Shown here: in pieces, positions 1 through 13,617 of the stretch
Position numbering within the stretch: the first letter of the stretch is position 1
Layout of the letters: each line of letters begins with the position of its first letter
Source: Bradysia coprophila
Taxonomy: Eukaryota; Arthropoda; Insecta; Diptera; Sciaridae
Length of the DNA: 64,000 nt
Assembly: GCF_014529535.1 (NCBI RefSeq)
Contig: NW_023503972.1
Location: 6,138,001 to 6,202,000, forward strand
Reading direction: 5' to 3'
Notes under the pieces: generated by a model
Database searches by the model: none
Seen by the model: the letters and a program-made list of their open reading frames with translations, nothing else
Told to the model about the DNA's origin: nothing
Position numbers and translations under genes: made by a program

Positions 1-1991
1 GTGCAGCGAGAAGGGACAAACAGAACGTTGAGTTAACGATATTTAATATTGACAATTTGCAACGAATGAAGCGACACTTAGCGGAAATAAATCGAACATA
101 CTTTTGTCCGTTTTTTTTATATTTTTCCATCATATTAAAAAGTAGTGTCGTCTGTTGAATGTGAAAATCGTGAATTAGTGAGCGTTGAAGTGAGCCACAC
201 TACAATACGTTGAAGTTTGTTGCTCGACTTAAGTTCTTGCATCCTATTTTCTTCTACAAGACATGACCTTTTTCTATAAATTTACGAGACGTTTTATGAT
301 GAAAACAGTGGTTTTTAACAGTGTTCTACATGAAGGTGGATCATTATATGAATTTGAATTGATTTTTTTTTAAATGTTGTTGTCCTGAATTCTCCAAAAC
401 TTCAAAATGATCCGTCACTGGAGAAAAATTTGATATCGGTCTGAACCGTAAGTGCTTGACCCCGTGAACTTACTAATCGAACTTTTTTGAAGAAGATTTT
501 TTTTGGGGAGATGAAGAGTATCAAACCAAACATACACATTCCAAAAGTCTCTATCTGTGAGTCTAGTAGCATCAAAGGTGCAGATACAGAAAATTCAAAA
601 ATGTTCAGACCAAATAAATCTTTGCTCAGCTGATTTGAAAAGCTCAGTCGGAAAAATGAACTCTTGCAACTTTTGCAATAATCGACCCGCCCAGTTCTAC
701 ACCCCGTTCAATAGTGCATTTTGTATGATTTTAACTTTCGTGTAATTTTGACGACTTTTTTCTACTAATTTGTTTCTTGACTAAATGTTGTCACGTAAAT
801 TAATATCCCAACGTCAGAAGAAATTTCCATAAAAAGCAAACCATAATGTTGTCGTTACATACATACGTTCACTCGTATAATTAATTAATTTAGCAAACGT
901 ATTATACTGGAAAAGTGTACACAATTCCGATTTTGTACACACACATTTTCTCTTTATGGCTTTTTTCCATTGTTTATCGCGTTCGGGAAATTATTTACAG
1001 AAAAAAAAAATTATTTTTCAATGAAACTCTCCCATATCACATGCACATTACAGTCGGTCGTATCGGATGGGTTTGAATTTCAAAAATTGCATTTATAATG
1101 AAATTCATAATCATCATCATTAATAATCATTTAAAAAAAAAAATTAAAGAAAAAAAAATTCCGACATTAAACGTTCATATGATGGTAAAAATAGTAATTC
1201 GTTTGTACAATTAATGCACACACGTTTACAAGACATATTGGTGTTATAATCTAATCGAATGAAAGTAGTGAATAAATTAATTGTAAACCGGCCTGAACTC
1301 TGGGAGAATGTTGTTGTATTATCGCAATTGCGATGATTTATAAATAATAAATTCATGTGAGATAGGATAGTGAGTGAGAGGGAGAGAGAGAGAAAAGTTC
1401 ATCGACAATCCAAAAAATGAATGTCTGATGATCCCCATATACAGCCAGAGCCAGCCACAGACAGTATTATACAAAATAAAAATTAAATCATAATAATAAT
1501 TGGCAAACGACGAGGCACATTATTAAAATGTTATTTATTCAGTAAAAGCGTTTTCTTATATAAACTAGGCCCTTGGCGATAATTTTAACTTGTCTGCAAC
1601 TATCGTTTTCCACACACAATTTTAATAATAGACTTGCCACTCGTTTTACCACTCCAGACGACAATTTGAACAACACCAGCAACAACAAAAGTCGTGATAA
1701 AGTGTGAAAATAAATACATTTTACGAGCTAACATTTAATGTATATTGCGCTGCACACATATTCTTCTTCACTTTTTTTTTTGTCTATTTGCATGCATTTT
1801 AGTGAGTCGTTTTCTTTTTTGATAAGATGCAAACTGAAGGGCTTGTGTTCATGTTTACACTTTCATCTCCGAAAGTTTTTCGGATGATTATCGCAAATAT
1901 GGAAAAAAACAAAAGTCACTAGGTCGTGACAACAAAACAAACAAAAATTTAGACGAACCCTTCGGCCTTATAACCAATTAATGTCTAATGA
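1..1991. other. non-coding, AT-rich; no gene seen
   Basis: No reading frame longer than about 70 codons and no pair of splice sites joining plausible exons was found. The first 250 bases are slightly more GC-balanced and could be untranslated leader of a plus-strand gene, but nothing proves this. Short poly-A, poly-T and GA-rich tracts occur, for example near 1375-1395. The stretch may belong to a long intron of the gene ending at 15520. Confidence 0.5.
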
Positions 1992-1993
1992 TA

Positions 1994-2217
1994 CAGTCAG
2001 AGGCTGTAAAATTTCAGCATGAATTTGATTCAGCTGCCTTTCAGCTGGGGCACACATGACACATACAATCAAAACTGTTTATACGGTTGAAGCGGCCACA
2101 CGCACTCGTGTGGTAGTGGTAAAATCGTTTAACGACGTGAGAACAGTTTTGATTTGTGTGGATCAGCTAAAAAATAGCTGAAGCAAATTCATGCTGAAGT
2201 TTTACTGCCTCTAACTG
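1994..2217. mobile_element. MITE family A, full copy (Tc1/mariner-like, TA target)
   Basis: A 224-bp non-coding element with terminal inverted repeats. The left end starts CAGTCAGAGGC and the right end finishes GCCTCTAACTG. Both ends continue inward through matching AGCATGAATTTG / CAAATTCATGCT blocks. The dinucleotide TA flanks both sides, the target duplication typical of Tc1/mariner elements. There is no transposase frame, so it is non-autonomous. Related copies lie at 8738 (truncated), 19731 and 31541. Confidence 0.85.
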
Positions 2218-3636
2218 TATCTACAACTTACAAAAACTGATCAGTTTACGACACACAACAGTTATCGTGTAGCAATGAGGGGCGGATAAACTGGAATATT
2301 CTCTGTCTATGGAAAAAACTAATATCTTCAATAAAATCCTCAGAAAACTAAATAAGAACCGAAGTTGAGGTAGGAGCATTATTCCTAAGGTGATAAAGAG
2401 AAGAGGCTTCCACGGATTGCGCAAAAGTTACAAGCGACTGAAGTTGACATTTTTTGACGTTTCTATATTGCTACCCCTATTCTTAATTCAAAAACGCCTC
2501 ATACATTCGGCATTATGATTCAAATGCTTCAAAAATTCATCTTCATTAATTAATATAGTGTTTAAAGAGAATGTCGAGAAGAGTGTACCCCCATTGAACT
2601 CAGTTAATTAACTGGTTTGTTCCTAGCTAACTGGACTTTTACATATAAATGTTGAGACCAGTTAAATAATGTTCCCTTGTTCCGCTCATTTAAAACACTC
2701 TATAACGAGAACTCCCTTGCGCCTTGCCTCTCTTTCTTAGACTATAAAATGCCAAACGCCACACTGTTAAAGGTCTGTTACGTAAATTTTCGACTTTAAT
2801 TAGAATCAATTTTCGCATATCAACACGACACACATCCTCAGTAAGTTTCGTTCTACCGGAACCAGATTATGTCTGACTAAAATGTTTGACGTTAATCATT
2901 TAATAAACTTGTTGTTCACCACATAGTGGTTCTATTATCTAAACTGTCTATCTCTGTGTTAGCATTAAATTTGCATTCATTTAATAATTTACCGAACTTA
3001 ATGGGACAAGTTTGTCAAAATTTAATCTCAACATAACACAAAACGCATCGTCAATTATTTAAATCACAATAGAATGTCGGTTTTCCTCCTCGATAACTTC
3101 TATAAGATTCTATTGATCGGAATTAAATGTTAAATGTGATTTTCCTGAATTATTTCTTCTTCTCTTAATTAAATCGTTTCTTTATGCATGGATTGATGTG
3201 CATTATATACCGTGTATTGTACGTGTGATGAATAGAATATTCTCTTTTTCAATTGAGAGAAACAAAATTCTTGAATTGACTTCAGGGTTGAGGAAATTAA
3301 ATAAATTTTTGTAAGGTTTCTTATTGCAGCCAGCGCAGTCAAGCATTTCTTTTAGTTTTATTATTATTGTGGAAAACATGAAACCATTCTACGAGTGTTG
3401 TAACGTATACATCTCTCCGTTCACCATTCAAAAAGTTACATATTTTTTTGTTGAAGAGTTAATTGAAACATTAGATTATTGTTATTGTTGTTACGCACAA
3501 AAAACGACGATATCATGATCGCATATCATTTTACACAGATATGTTGTAATCAAAATAAACGGGCTGCGAGAGACCCGTAAGAATATGCTTCGCATTATTG
3601 ACAAACAACTTTATTACGCTTCCAATAATCTTTTGG
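2218..3636. other. non-coding; no gene seen
   Basis: AT-rich sequence without a convincing reading frame, tRNA-like structure or clear repeat. The 64-codon frame at 3324-3518 is typical of chance frames at this base composition. Confidence 0.45.
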
Positions 3637-4021
3637 GATCATTCATAAATTTCGTAACGTTTTTGCAGTGCTGTCATCAAAAAGTCATCTTAAATATATC
3701 GAGAAAGACGCGAAGTTGACACCAATGAAAGTATGAACCAGGTATGGTCTATTTATACAAACCGGAGGACACAGCGATTTCATATAAACAAACTAACCTT
3801 TCATGAGAGGTGAGTTTCTTTATATGAAACCGCTATGTCCTCCGCTCCATACAAAGTTTGACGTTCGACCATACCTTGGGTTTACGTTCATTGGTTGAAA
3901 CTATGTTCTAAACCGCCATTTAGGCAGGCATATTGGAGGTAGAAAGCAGATCCCGTATTTCTCGAGATGTTTAACATTAAATTTTGATGACAACACTGAA
4001 CAACGTGATTTATGAAGAAGT
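3637..4021. mobile_element. MITE family F, interrupted by a family B MITE
   Basis: Inverted ends: the left reads ATTCATAAATTTCGTAACG and continues into GCAGTGCTGTCATCAAAA; the right carries TTTTGATGACAACACTG and then a matching copy of CGTGATTTATGAA. Shorter copies of the same family occur at about 49441-49628 and 56775-56985, at equivalent positions in the duplicated transporter spacers. This copy is lengthened by the insertion at 3723-3893. No coding capacity. Confidence 0.7.
3723..3893. mobile_element. MITE family B (hAT-like, 8-bp target duplication)
   Basis: A 171-bp element with inverted ends of the form CAATGAA...TTCATTG, followed inward by GGTATGGTC / GACCATACC. It is flanked by GTTGACAC on the left and GTTGAAAC on the right, 7 of 8 matching, as expected for a hAT-type 8-bp duplication. 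A shorter copy at 19849-19984 has a perfect 8-bp duplication, which supports the boundaries. Confidence 0.8.
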
Positions 4022-6496
4022 TAACAAAGGACAACAGTTTCCATGTAGTATAGTACCAAGTGCCCTATCACACCTAGTTCATAAACTTTTTTCAGTTCGT
4101 CTGTCTACAAGGTCCATCACTTGTGACCAAATCTAATCTTAGATTTGCTGATCCAGCTAACATTCAGCATTGACAATGAGAAAGGTTTTTTCAGGTTACT
4201 CTATCCATGACTGGGGTTTTCTGATCGTCGAATTCAAATGCTACAAACGTGTAACGTAATCAGAAATTACATGTCTACCGTTCGGCGCCTTTCTCTTTCC
4301 ATTTATTTTTCTTTCTTTTTGTTATCTATTACAATTATCACATTGCATCAACTTCGTCTCAGTTCATAGTTGGTATAAAACCAATGAAAAAAATTGACAA
4401 CAGGATGTTATGACTCGACCGGATATACATAGAGCGTATATGCAAAATATATCTTGCTACGTCTCAAAAAACCGAATTTTATTGCCGGACTTTTGAGCTC
4501 TATCCAACATGTAACTCTAAACTGGAGTCTTCAGTGCGTATATTGGTAGTGTCTTAGTCATTACTTATGTCTTCAGTGAACTAAGTAATTCCTAAGAGTC
4601 TAAGTTATGAATGTGTTAATTCACCTAAGTGAATCTAACAGAAACTGTTTTTGGAACATCGTTTTTTCATGTTTTAACAAATTTTCACACATAGTTTCAT
4701 AATTTCGCAAATTTTTCCAAAAATAATATTAGGGGAAAGATCGGAAAATTTTGGAAAATATGGAAAAATGTGAGAAAATATGAAAAGACGTTTGTGTCGT
4801 CCTTCGATAATGCAATGAAGGAAAAGTGTTTTGACAGACACTACGTGATTCAACACAATAAGACCAATGAATCTGCAGATTTCTGTCCATGGGCCTTGAT
4901 GGGGGTCGGTCGTTCATTTCACTAAACTACACCGACCATTGCTAATCGAACTCATCGAACTGCAATGTCTGGTGTAGTTCAGAGAAATCGTTCCGTTTCA
5001 ATCTTAACGCATCAAAATGGGTAAAGATTTGGATTTGAATGAACTCAAAAAATCAAGAGACCGGCCTACAAGTTGCACAAATTCATTAAATTTTCATTAG
5101 TCATATTTGCGTTCAAATATTCCGTAATTGACCGATTGGTAAAAATCTATTAGCAGTTTCTCGTACCGAAGCGAAAGACGAAAAAACTTCAATAACAAAA
5201 ATGTCGACAAAAATATTAACAACCACAGCAGCTCCTATACACAGACTTTCCGCATAAACAAATATGACCAATTTTGTTGACGATGTATTTATTTACCGAA
5301 ATATGATAAATGTTAAACATAGAGATGACGATTAGGTGATGCATGAATTGGATGATATATGACTGACGATTTTTTTTTTAAATTAAAATACGAAAGTCAC
5401 CTTCACATACCTATACTATCGTTAGTTCAAAGTTAAACTATATCGAATGCGAATTTTAAATTATTGTTTACTGTTTCGGAACTGTTTACCTTTTGTATCG
5501 CGCACACAAAATATTAATTTGACTAATTAAATTTTTAGCAAATACGCGACTGTTTTTCGCAAAATGTTATTTAGTAACAAATATTTTGAACGTTTTGTCG
5601 TTGCTCGTGTATATTATCATATTATTTATTGCATTGACTGACTGCGAAGACAACATGTTATCATTCTAAATATAAATTTGCAAATTATTGTCGTCAATCA
5701 ATAATTAAGAATTCGTTATGCCAAACGGAAAGCATATCGCGAGTGTAATTATATCGAATCTGTTACTTATCGCAGCATTTTGGAAAAATAACTAAAAAAA
5801 TCTTTTACTTCATTTGTTTCTGCATTTTACAACGTAAGTCCACACCAGTGTGACCTCATCGCTTGTTTTTGTTGCCACTGACGATAGCAGATGACATTAC
5901 AGTTCGACTGTCTATGAATTTTTCTTGGTAATGTGTGTTTGTCCCCTTAAGTGGGCAAATTGAACTATCAAACGCGTCAACGCGCACGTACGTACATGTG
6001 TTGGTATAATTTGTCTAAGTTCCAGATAATGTTTGCCCAAAAATACGTTTCGACATTGACGCTGAAGATAGTGAAGACTTTCAGAAGATAATTTAAATCA
6101 CAGAACCCTAATAGTAGTCGTAATACTGAAATGTGGTAAATATGATATCTTCATGGCCGGAAAAGTATTTCAACTGTGAGACAGTTCATTAGACATTGTC
6201 ATAGCGTTTGTCTTCGCTGATGGATTCAGGTCAGTTTGTGACTCAATTTTGCACTGAATCTTTTTTGATGTTTTAGTAAGACCTGAACTCAACCTCAAAA
6301 CAGAAAGTCTCAATCAGTTCGATCTGTTCAGATTGGGTTTCAGATTGACATGTTGGCTTTGACGTTTTTTGAGCGTGTTGCCGAAGAAAGGATCAAACTG
6401 GATCCACTTTTTCGGAACTGAAATTTTCAGGTCCACAAAATTTTGATTCAGGTCAACCCGGCCCGACCCGATCTATTCGAAACTTTATATCCTTTG
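4022..6496. other. non-coding; no gene seen
   Basis: No supported gene. Between about 6170 and 6480 there are several degenerate short copies of a TTCAGGTC-like word in both orientations, perhaps an old decayed repeat. Similar wording recurs near 13790 and 48430-48600. Confidence 0.4.
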
Positions 6497-6886
6497 GTAC
6501 TTAGCGAAAGGGGCCTTTTTTGCCTGGATTTTTTACGTTTCGATTTGCGATTTTACAACGGACTAAATGCAACAATAGAACTCACCCACAGCGCAAAGCT
6601 ATTAGGCTATTAGGCTTCCACCTGAAATGCCTACAAATAAAACGCTAATAAAATGACGAATAAATGATTTAAAAAAATAGTCAGAAATTTGAAACGAACA
6701 AGGCCATTGTCTTTCCCTTTCCCAGGGTACACGTGAAGTGAAGTACTTTGAAACTGTTTCGGCCTCGGTATTAAGTGGCGGTCGGTTGTCTCCACTCATC
6801 CCTTCCTAAGACAGCAGTAAAACTTTCGGTTGAACGAGTAACGCAAAAATCCAGGCAATAAAGGCCTCTTCGATTCTGTACTTAGA
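6497..6886. mobile_element. inverted-repeat element, probable MITE
   Basis: Arms of about 45 bp face each other across about 300 bp. The left arm contains TTTGCCTGGATTTTT and the right arm AAAAATCCAGGCAATAAA, with GGCC-containing blocks and ACTTAG-type ends on both sides. The interior has no transposase-like frame. The target duplication is not clear, so the superfamily is undetermined. Confidence 0.6.
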
Positions 6887-8737
6887 ATAAGGACTGTTCA
6901 CTGTTTGATAATATCCGGAGAAGGCTAGGTCAAATGTTGCTTGTTAATTTATCTCGATAAACTTGTTGGAGGTAGCCAGTTTATCGAAGAGTCTAATTTA
7001 TAATCCCAGATCTGATTAGGAATGAAAGAAAATTACTTGTTCATGGAACACTCTTTTTTGATATAATTTTTTTAGTTTCAATATATTCTCCACATTTTGT
7101 CGTATTAATTAGAATCCTTAGTCTTAGTCTTTAGATGGGTTTTCGCAAGGGACTATTTACGATTAACATTTTCCAATTTTTCACAAAATTTTCATTTTTT
7201 TTTTAAATAATGAAAACATGAGGTAACTGTTGCTCACAAATAGTCACTCCGTTTCCCATGATAAAATTCTATTCGTCATCACTCACGAAGGTAAAATGAT
7301 TTTCAAATTTAAGCTCAAAATTCTTCATTATCAAGTGTCACATGGACTCGAAAATAACACTGAAAAAATGACCTAAGTGTGAAGTGTCCTCCGTCAAAGC
7401 AGTCTCACCTAAAATAGGTTGAGAGTGAAAAAAAAGTCAGAAAATTAATTTGCATCTCTGGCGTACGTTTCATTAATTTCCCGACACATTTGATTGTTCT
7501 ATCCCACACTAGAACGATAAAAGTGGCAAGGCTAGTGACCTTCTAATAGAGATCTAAAGGAAAGTAAAACAATAAAAAAAAAACAATAAACGACCAACAT
7601 GTCACTTCTCAGTATTTTAATCTTTTATAATTAATTGACCAAAAGAATCGAAACAAAAAATTTGCAATTCAATTCAATCGTCCGGTACGTATATGGTCGT
7701 TGGAACCTTATTATTTTCTGAATGGATTTCTTACTTCATCCAATTTTAACCGTCTAAAAAGTTTGAATAACAAAATGTATTTTTTTATCGATCGTTTTAT
7801 GAAAGACGAAGTCGACGACAAATATGCCGTCATCTAAAAGTTATATAGCCATTGTTGACATATATTTCAGCACATTAACACGAGCAATATGTAGGAAAAA
7901 AAAACATTTTAGGCAAAAAAAGCTAACAAAATTTGGTTCTTCGGTTGCTGTTAATGAATAATTTATCTAAAAAAAAATATTTTTTTTTCTTATTTTCAAG
8001 GTGAACTATGAAAATCATTTGTATGCCAAAAAATTCTATAATTTATACAATAAGGTCAAATTGGTTTTTTATACGCCCTGGTTGACTTTAAAAAGAGCTA
8101 AAAAGCGAGAAAAAACTTACTTATTTCTCTTGAAAGTTTTATGACATCCCCATGTTAAGTCTTTTTCAATTTGGATCGTGTTGACTATGAACGGATTTAT
8201 AGATTTGTCGAGGGCATTAAATATTGAAACCATTACAAGTGCTGTGAGCTTTGTGAACAATGCATACAACAACGTTTTGGTTTGAAAAACTACCACATCG
8301 AAATGAAGTTGAACTTGTTTTTAAACTACATCGCAATATGGCAAACAAAACCACCTCGATGATGGGACTCTTACCACACTCGAACAACAAACCCCTTTAC
8401 TAAATGTAAATGCCTTTGGTTCCTTTTTCGTTTTTTTTTTTTCTTAGTAGTGGCTCGGCCGCACTCTGAACGAATATATTGGTCTACTACAATTTAGACA
8501 AACTGCTGGTTTTTTCACAGAACTGGTTAAATTGAGATAAACAATTTTTTTTAATATGTGCGGTGCGATAAGTCTTTTTTTCTCCACTCAAGAGGCCATG
8601 CGAAATTTACGTTTTCTGGTCTGATGAACGTTCGAGCGAGAAAATGTCTATTTTCTCCGCTATTGTTTTGCCAGGGGAGAAAATGGATATTTTCTTCATC
8701 AAACTGTCACCTTTGTTTTGTATTTAAAAATTGCATA
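6887..8737. other. non-coding; no gene seen
   Basis: Very AT-rich with long A and T runs, notably 7960-8000. A GAGAAAATG / ATTTTCTC hairpin-like stretch near 8636-8695 is the only structure noted. No supported gene. Confidence 0.4.
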
Positions 8738-8836
8738 CAGTCAAAGGCAGTGAAATTTTAGCATGAATTTGCTTCAGCTGATCCACACATATACGGTTAA
8801 AGCTGATGAACGCACGCGCGTGGTAAACAGATAACT
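8738..8836. mobile_element. MITE family A, truncated copy
   Basis: Starts CAGTCAAAGGCAGTGAAATT after TA and matches the left half of the family A element, including AGCATGAATTTGCTTCAGC. The sequence diverges before the right inverted repeat, so only one end is present. Confidence 0.7.
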
Positions 8837-11800
8837 ATATTTTGTTGAACGATAACACAATTGGTGGTTATTGAGGCTTTACATTGCGGTTATTACGGCT
8901 TCAAAGAGAATTCTGGTAAAAAAATGTCAAAATACAATGAGAAACGCATAAACTTCAGTGAAACATCCATTGCTGTTATAGCCCTCGCTAATTATATTAC
9001 CGAAGCTTTTATCAGTTTTTGCACAGCACTGCTTCTAGCATGATCACTTGCCGTTTTTGGGAAAGTTGAACAGAAAAGTTCGAAAAACCTCATCAATGCC
9101 TATTTGACTGTCAAAGTGTAAATATTGGTGAAAATGAAACCATCGTCAATCGTTGTTTTCCCTCTCTGTTAGGAAACTGTTCAGGTTCTTTCAAATTTAA
9201 AATAAATAATTTCTCACCCAATGGGTAACTTACCCCTTAAAGGTTTCCGTACACAATAAAACCCGCAAATATTACCGGACTGTAAAATTATGCACAATGA
9301 AATTACCGATCCTAGACAATCCATCGTACTATATACATATACACTGAGTAATAAAGAAAACTTTCACTGGAACGTGAAGAAATTGTGATGTGTCGTCTTC
9401 GTACAGTAACGACGCTTCCATAGACGAGAAATTGTAGAACATTTATCTCGAATTTCGCATAAAACTCGTTCCAGCTCATAAAGTGAGAGAACACCCACCG
9501 AAAGTTCATTCAATTTCAATTCCATTTTAAATATGCTACGCCGTCGGTGATCAATTAATGAAATCTCACTCGCGGTATATGTGTATGGTATACAGGTGGA
9601 TTTTATTTGTGTAGTTCAATTAATGTCTGCGTCTCAGTCAGTCTTCCTCAATTAAAAAAACTTTTTTTTTCTGTCTGAAGAGAAATGCGGGAGAATTCTT
9701 TGTGCACGTTTAAAAGATCAAAGCTATATATAAAACATGGGGATATGGTATGTATGGACGGGTAATGTGTACACAAAATTCGCATATAAGCAGAAGAAAT
9801 TGTTGCTTGTACTTTGAAACGAGTTATTTTGCGAAAGTATAAATGAAAATTGTTTAAATTGTAAATTCGATTTTTTTTTTCAATAACTGGTTTCAATATG
9901 TTCCGATCATCATACATGAGAACATTTATATTGCTACTCTGGCGAAAGAAAGAAAAAAAACCGCACTAAGCGATTGTCGATTTAATGATGTATACAGAAA
10001 AGATAAAAAAAACGAAGAAAATTGACGATGATGTGAAAGGGAAATTCAAATTTTGTTTACGGTGAACATGGTGTATGTACAACACAATATATTGTAAGCG
10101 AACATGTTTGATAAATGGTTGATTGTTGGCTTAGAACATATGAATCTAAATGAACCAATTCAACCGTTTCGCTATTATGAATTGAATTTTTACTTTTATC
10201 AGGCCACTTTAGAGATGCAAAGTTAGTCAGTTGTGAAGCTACTCTTTTCAAGGCAATCAAATGCAGAGCAATTTGAAGACGATCAATTCAGATATTTTTA
10301 GTAATTTGAAAATAGTTAATTGCTTACTAAGGGCGATGTTCGTTTCCAGAGCGAAGTGAGTTCGCTCGAGTTAGAATTTCCTATTTTCTTCCGGAGGTAA
10401 ACGCGACACTTTTTATATGATCAAGGTGTAATTTACCGTTTTTCTCCACGAAACAAAGAAACATCACTTCCCCATACCATTTTTGAAAACATAAACAAAC
10501 TGACAGTTCAAGCGAGAAAAGTTCTGTTTTTTTAGCACGGGACGAGAGAAAGCAATGCACTTTTCTCACTATAAATATCATTCGACCAATCGTCAACAAA
10601 ACGCAATTTTCTCACGACCTATTGAGAGCAGAAAATATGGCAAAACACACCCCACATATGAAAAGAACTTTGCTACATTCATGGACAACAAAAAGTAGCA
10701 CCATGTTATCAATCTCTTGTTTTTATTAGTCCACTTTGTTCCACACATTCACGTGTATTTCTCAGTTGCTAGAGCCTCGAGGTAATAGCAAATAAGAGAT
10801 TAATTACACGGCGGCACTTTCAGGTGTTCATTACTGTAAATTACCCCAAATCGCAAACAACACGAAATGTCCTGAGGTGCGTTGAAAAGGGCTGGCATGA
10901 AATTACTAAAAAATACGTCTGTCATGATGATCCTCGTGTTGTTCTCTGTTCGTAAACGATAATAAGTAGAAGATTTTGTATCGATCAATCTGGTCAATCT
11001 ACCATGATCCTCTCTTGCTCTTTGAAGAGAAAAATATTTCTTTACGATAAGCCATATTTCGCCGGAAGTGTAACTTAGAAACAAAACTTGTGACAGAAAG
11101 ACTCTGAACTCATTTAATTTATGCAAATCCGCAGTGCTGACCTTCCGAAAACTGATTTCAATAACTTTGAATATCAAGATGAATCGAGTTTTCGATTCAA
11201 CTTTCTGATCACACATTAAACAGAACAAGGAAGGATAGTCGTTTCTATTCTCAAATTGCTTTTTCTTCTTTTTTCTTACAAAGAACTAAAATTCAGTTGA
11301 TACATGTGCAGTCGCTTGGATGTATTATTGGCAGCAACAAAAGTGGGGCAAAATGCTTTTACAGCTACCCGTCTATTAACCACTGTGACTAGACGTAGAA
11401 CTCAGGTTAATCTGGTTTTATGTAGCAAGAATAATGTCAAAACAAATGAAGTACAAAATTTCGTATGAAATAATCAACTGAAAATACTTTGAACAAAAGA
11501 AGTACTAGATTCAAAATTTATGCCAGGATGTTTTTTTGTCGTTTTGGAAAGATTGTGTGCAAATGTCTGACGTTAGTAATATAATTCAACTGCAAGAATT
11601 ATAATGAAGGTCGATTTCTGCTTATAAGCCACAACCTGACTTGCATAAATTTCTTACATATGGAAGTAGAGTGTGTCACACTCACACCTCAACACGTGCT
11701 TCTGCAGAATATAGAAGGGCTGTTAGAAGAATCATTTTGGACTATTAGCAAATATTTACTGAGTGTCACAGCTACACAAATACGACTGACTGTAGGGAAT

Positions 11801-13471
11801 GACGTAAACTTCCAAAGAAAAATCGTTGTAATTTCTTTACAAAAATACAACAGTCGATCAATTGGAAGAACAAGAGTCATCGTTAGGCAATACAATCAAA
11901 GCAATTCGAATGGGATTTTCTTGCCAATAATCAAATCAATTTTTGATAATTTTTGTTGTAACCTTTCTCCTTGTAACATTACTTTTTACTTTTGCAACTA
12001 GTTGAAGACCGATGACCGATGTAAACCGACTTTGTATGTTGTTTTGATATACCAAATTTCTTGTTCATCCACAAAAACGAGTGTATGTTCATAGTATACA
12101 TTTTGAACCATACCGCATCGTTGACGTGCAAGAAGTGTATATAAAACAGAGAATTTTGTTGTTCAGACCAACAACAACCAGTCTGTGTTCAACATATGTA
12201 AATCCAGTCATTAAACGCGCGAAAGTAATTAATCAAAAGTTTTCAACGGATTTTTTTTCTTCTTTTTGCTTTCGTACCCAAGTGCAAAATTAATTAAATT
12301 TTAATTAGAGCTTTTCAACAGGCGAATAATGCGACGTACACAATCAAACTGAAAAGCCATATAATTTTTTAAACTGATTTGGAATTTGAACAATGGATGC
12401 CATTGTCTATAAATGAAAATATAACAACAAACGAAGTAGATAAACAAAAAAAAACCAACAAGAAGACGAATAGAGAATGCACATTTTGAATATTATTCGT
12501 TCATATACCATTCACCTATCCATATATCGTATAATTTTAATAATTCATTATAAAAGAAGCTCGGATGATAATGATAATGATAAAATTAAAAAAAAAAAAA
12601 GATCTGGGAAAGGTAAACAAGGAATGGAAAACCAGAAAGAAAGACATAAAGATCTTTTGATATTAATTGCAAAGCAAAAAAAAATGTGTGGAATTGTGGC
12701 TTTGTATAATCATCTAGCGCTAATGTTGTGATTCATCCAATTTTATAACTCAACAACCGGCAGATTTTGAATACACAATTTTTCTTTTTGTGTCTTCCAT
12801 TGCTTGTGCTTTCAGTTTTTTTCTTTCTTTCTTTCGTATATATTTCGAAAATAAATTAAAAATAATGACGAGTTACACTCTCAACTCTTTTAGGTGTGAA
12901 ATTTTATTGACTTTGTTTAACAGTTCCATAAAAAAGAAGAAGTAAACTTTATGCGAATCATCGGCCATTCAACGCGGAAGGCTGTACCCGTACGAAACTA
13001 GTCCGCAACGTACAGTTGGGTTATAGTAGAATTGTTTCCAGAACTTTGGCCTTCCCGTACCCGATAGCAATTCGCTATCTATCGCATTTGCTTTTTCAAG
13101 ATGGCCGCAGTCACCCATATTGTTTTATAACCTCCATCACTACGACTTAACAGTAAATAGAACACTAAGTCCCACACGTAACGACGAGAAAGAGTTCTAA
13201 CTCAAATATTTCTTGTGTTCTTCTATCCAGGTGGTAGTTTCACCACAGATATCTGCATGAGTGATGGCCCTGCTGGTGATGGAATTGTATGACAGTTTTA
13301 TTTTATTTATGATTCGCTAGACTTTTTCTTGCAAATAGGACCTACTTTGTAGAGGTTAGTCATTTCTTTGCCAATGTCCATGGCTAGGTCCACATAATAT
13401 GGTATTTTTAAACATTATTAAATGCAACGCATCGAAAAACGGTATAATCATCTTACATATAGAAACACTGT
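8837..13471. other. non-coding stretch; only marginal reading frames
   Basis: The longest frames are 142 codons on the minus strand (10800-11228) and 113 codons on the plus strand (11660-12001). Neither shows a recognisable domain, and frames this long are expected occasionally by chance in 64 kb of AT-rich DNA. A lysine-rich frame at 12477-12731 is driven by A-rich sequence. I do not call a gene here. The region may be intron of the plus-strand gene ending at 15520. Confidence 0.4.
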
Positions 13472-13617
13472 TAAGGCCAACACACATTAGCATCTAGTGT
13501 CATCGGGAATACTATATTTCTATTGTTTAAATCAGCTAAAATCGGTTGAAGCTGATTTTAACAATAGAAATATCTTATTCCCAACTGACACTAGATGCTA
13601 GTGTGTGTTGGCCTTTA
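13472..13617. repeat. palindromic element, about 146 bp
   Basis: Near-perfect inverted repeat. The left arm starts AAGGCCAACACACATTAGC and runs through ATCTAGTGTC and TATTTCTATTGTT; the right arm mirrors it and ends GTGTGTTGGCCTT. The spacer between the arms is about 30 bp. It looks like a small MITE, but no transposase or certain target duplication was seen. Confidence 0.8.

Noticed and set aside
11660-12001. 113-codon plus-strand frame
   Set aside because: No recognisable motif; overlaps an opposite-strand frame of similar quality and lies in AT-rich DNA where such frames are expected.
12477-12731. 84-codon Lys-rich frame
   Set aside because: Coding potential comes from poly-A and GATAAT runs; no splice sites or homology.
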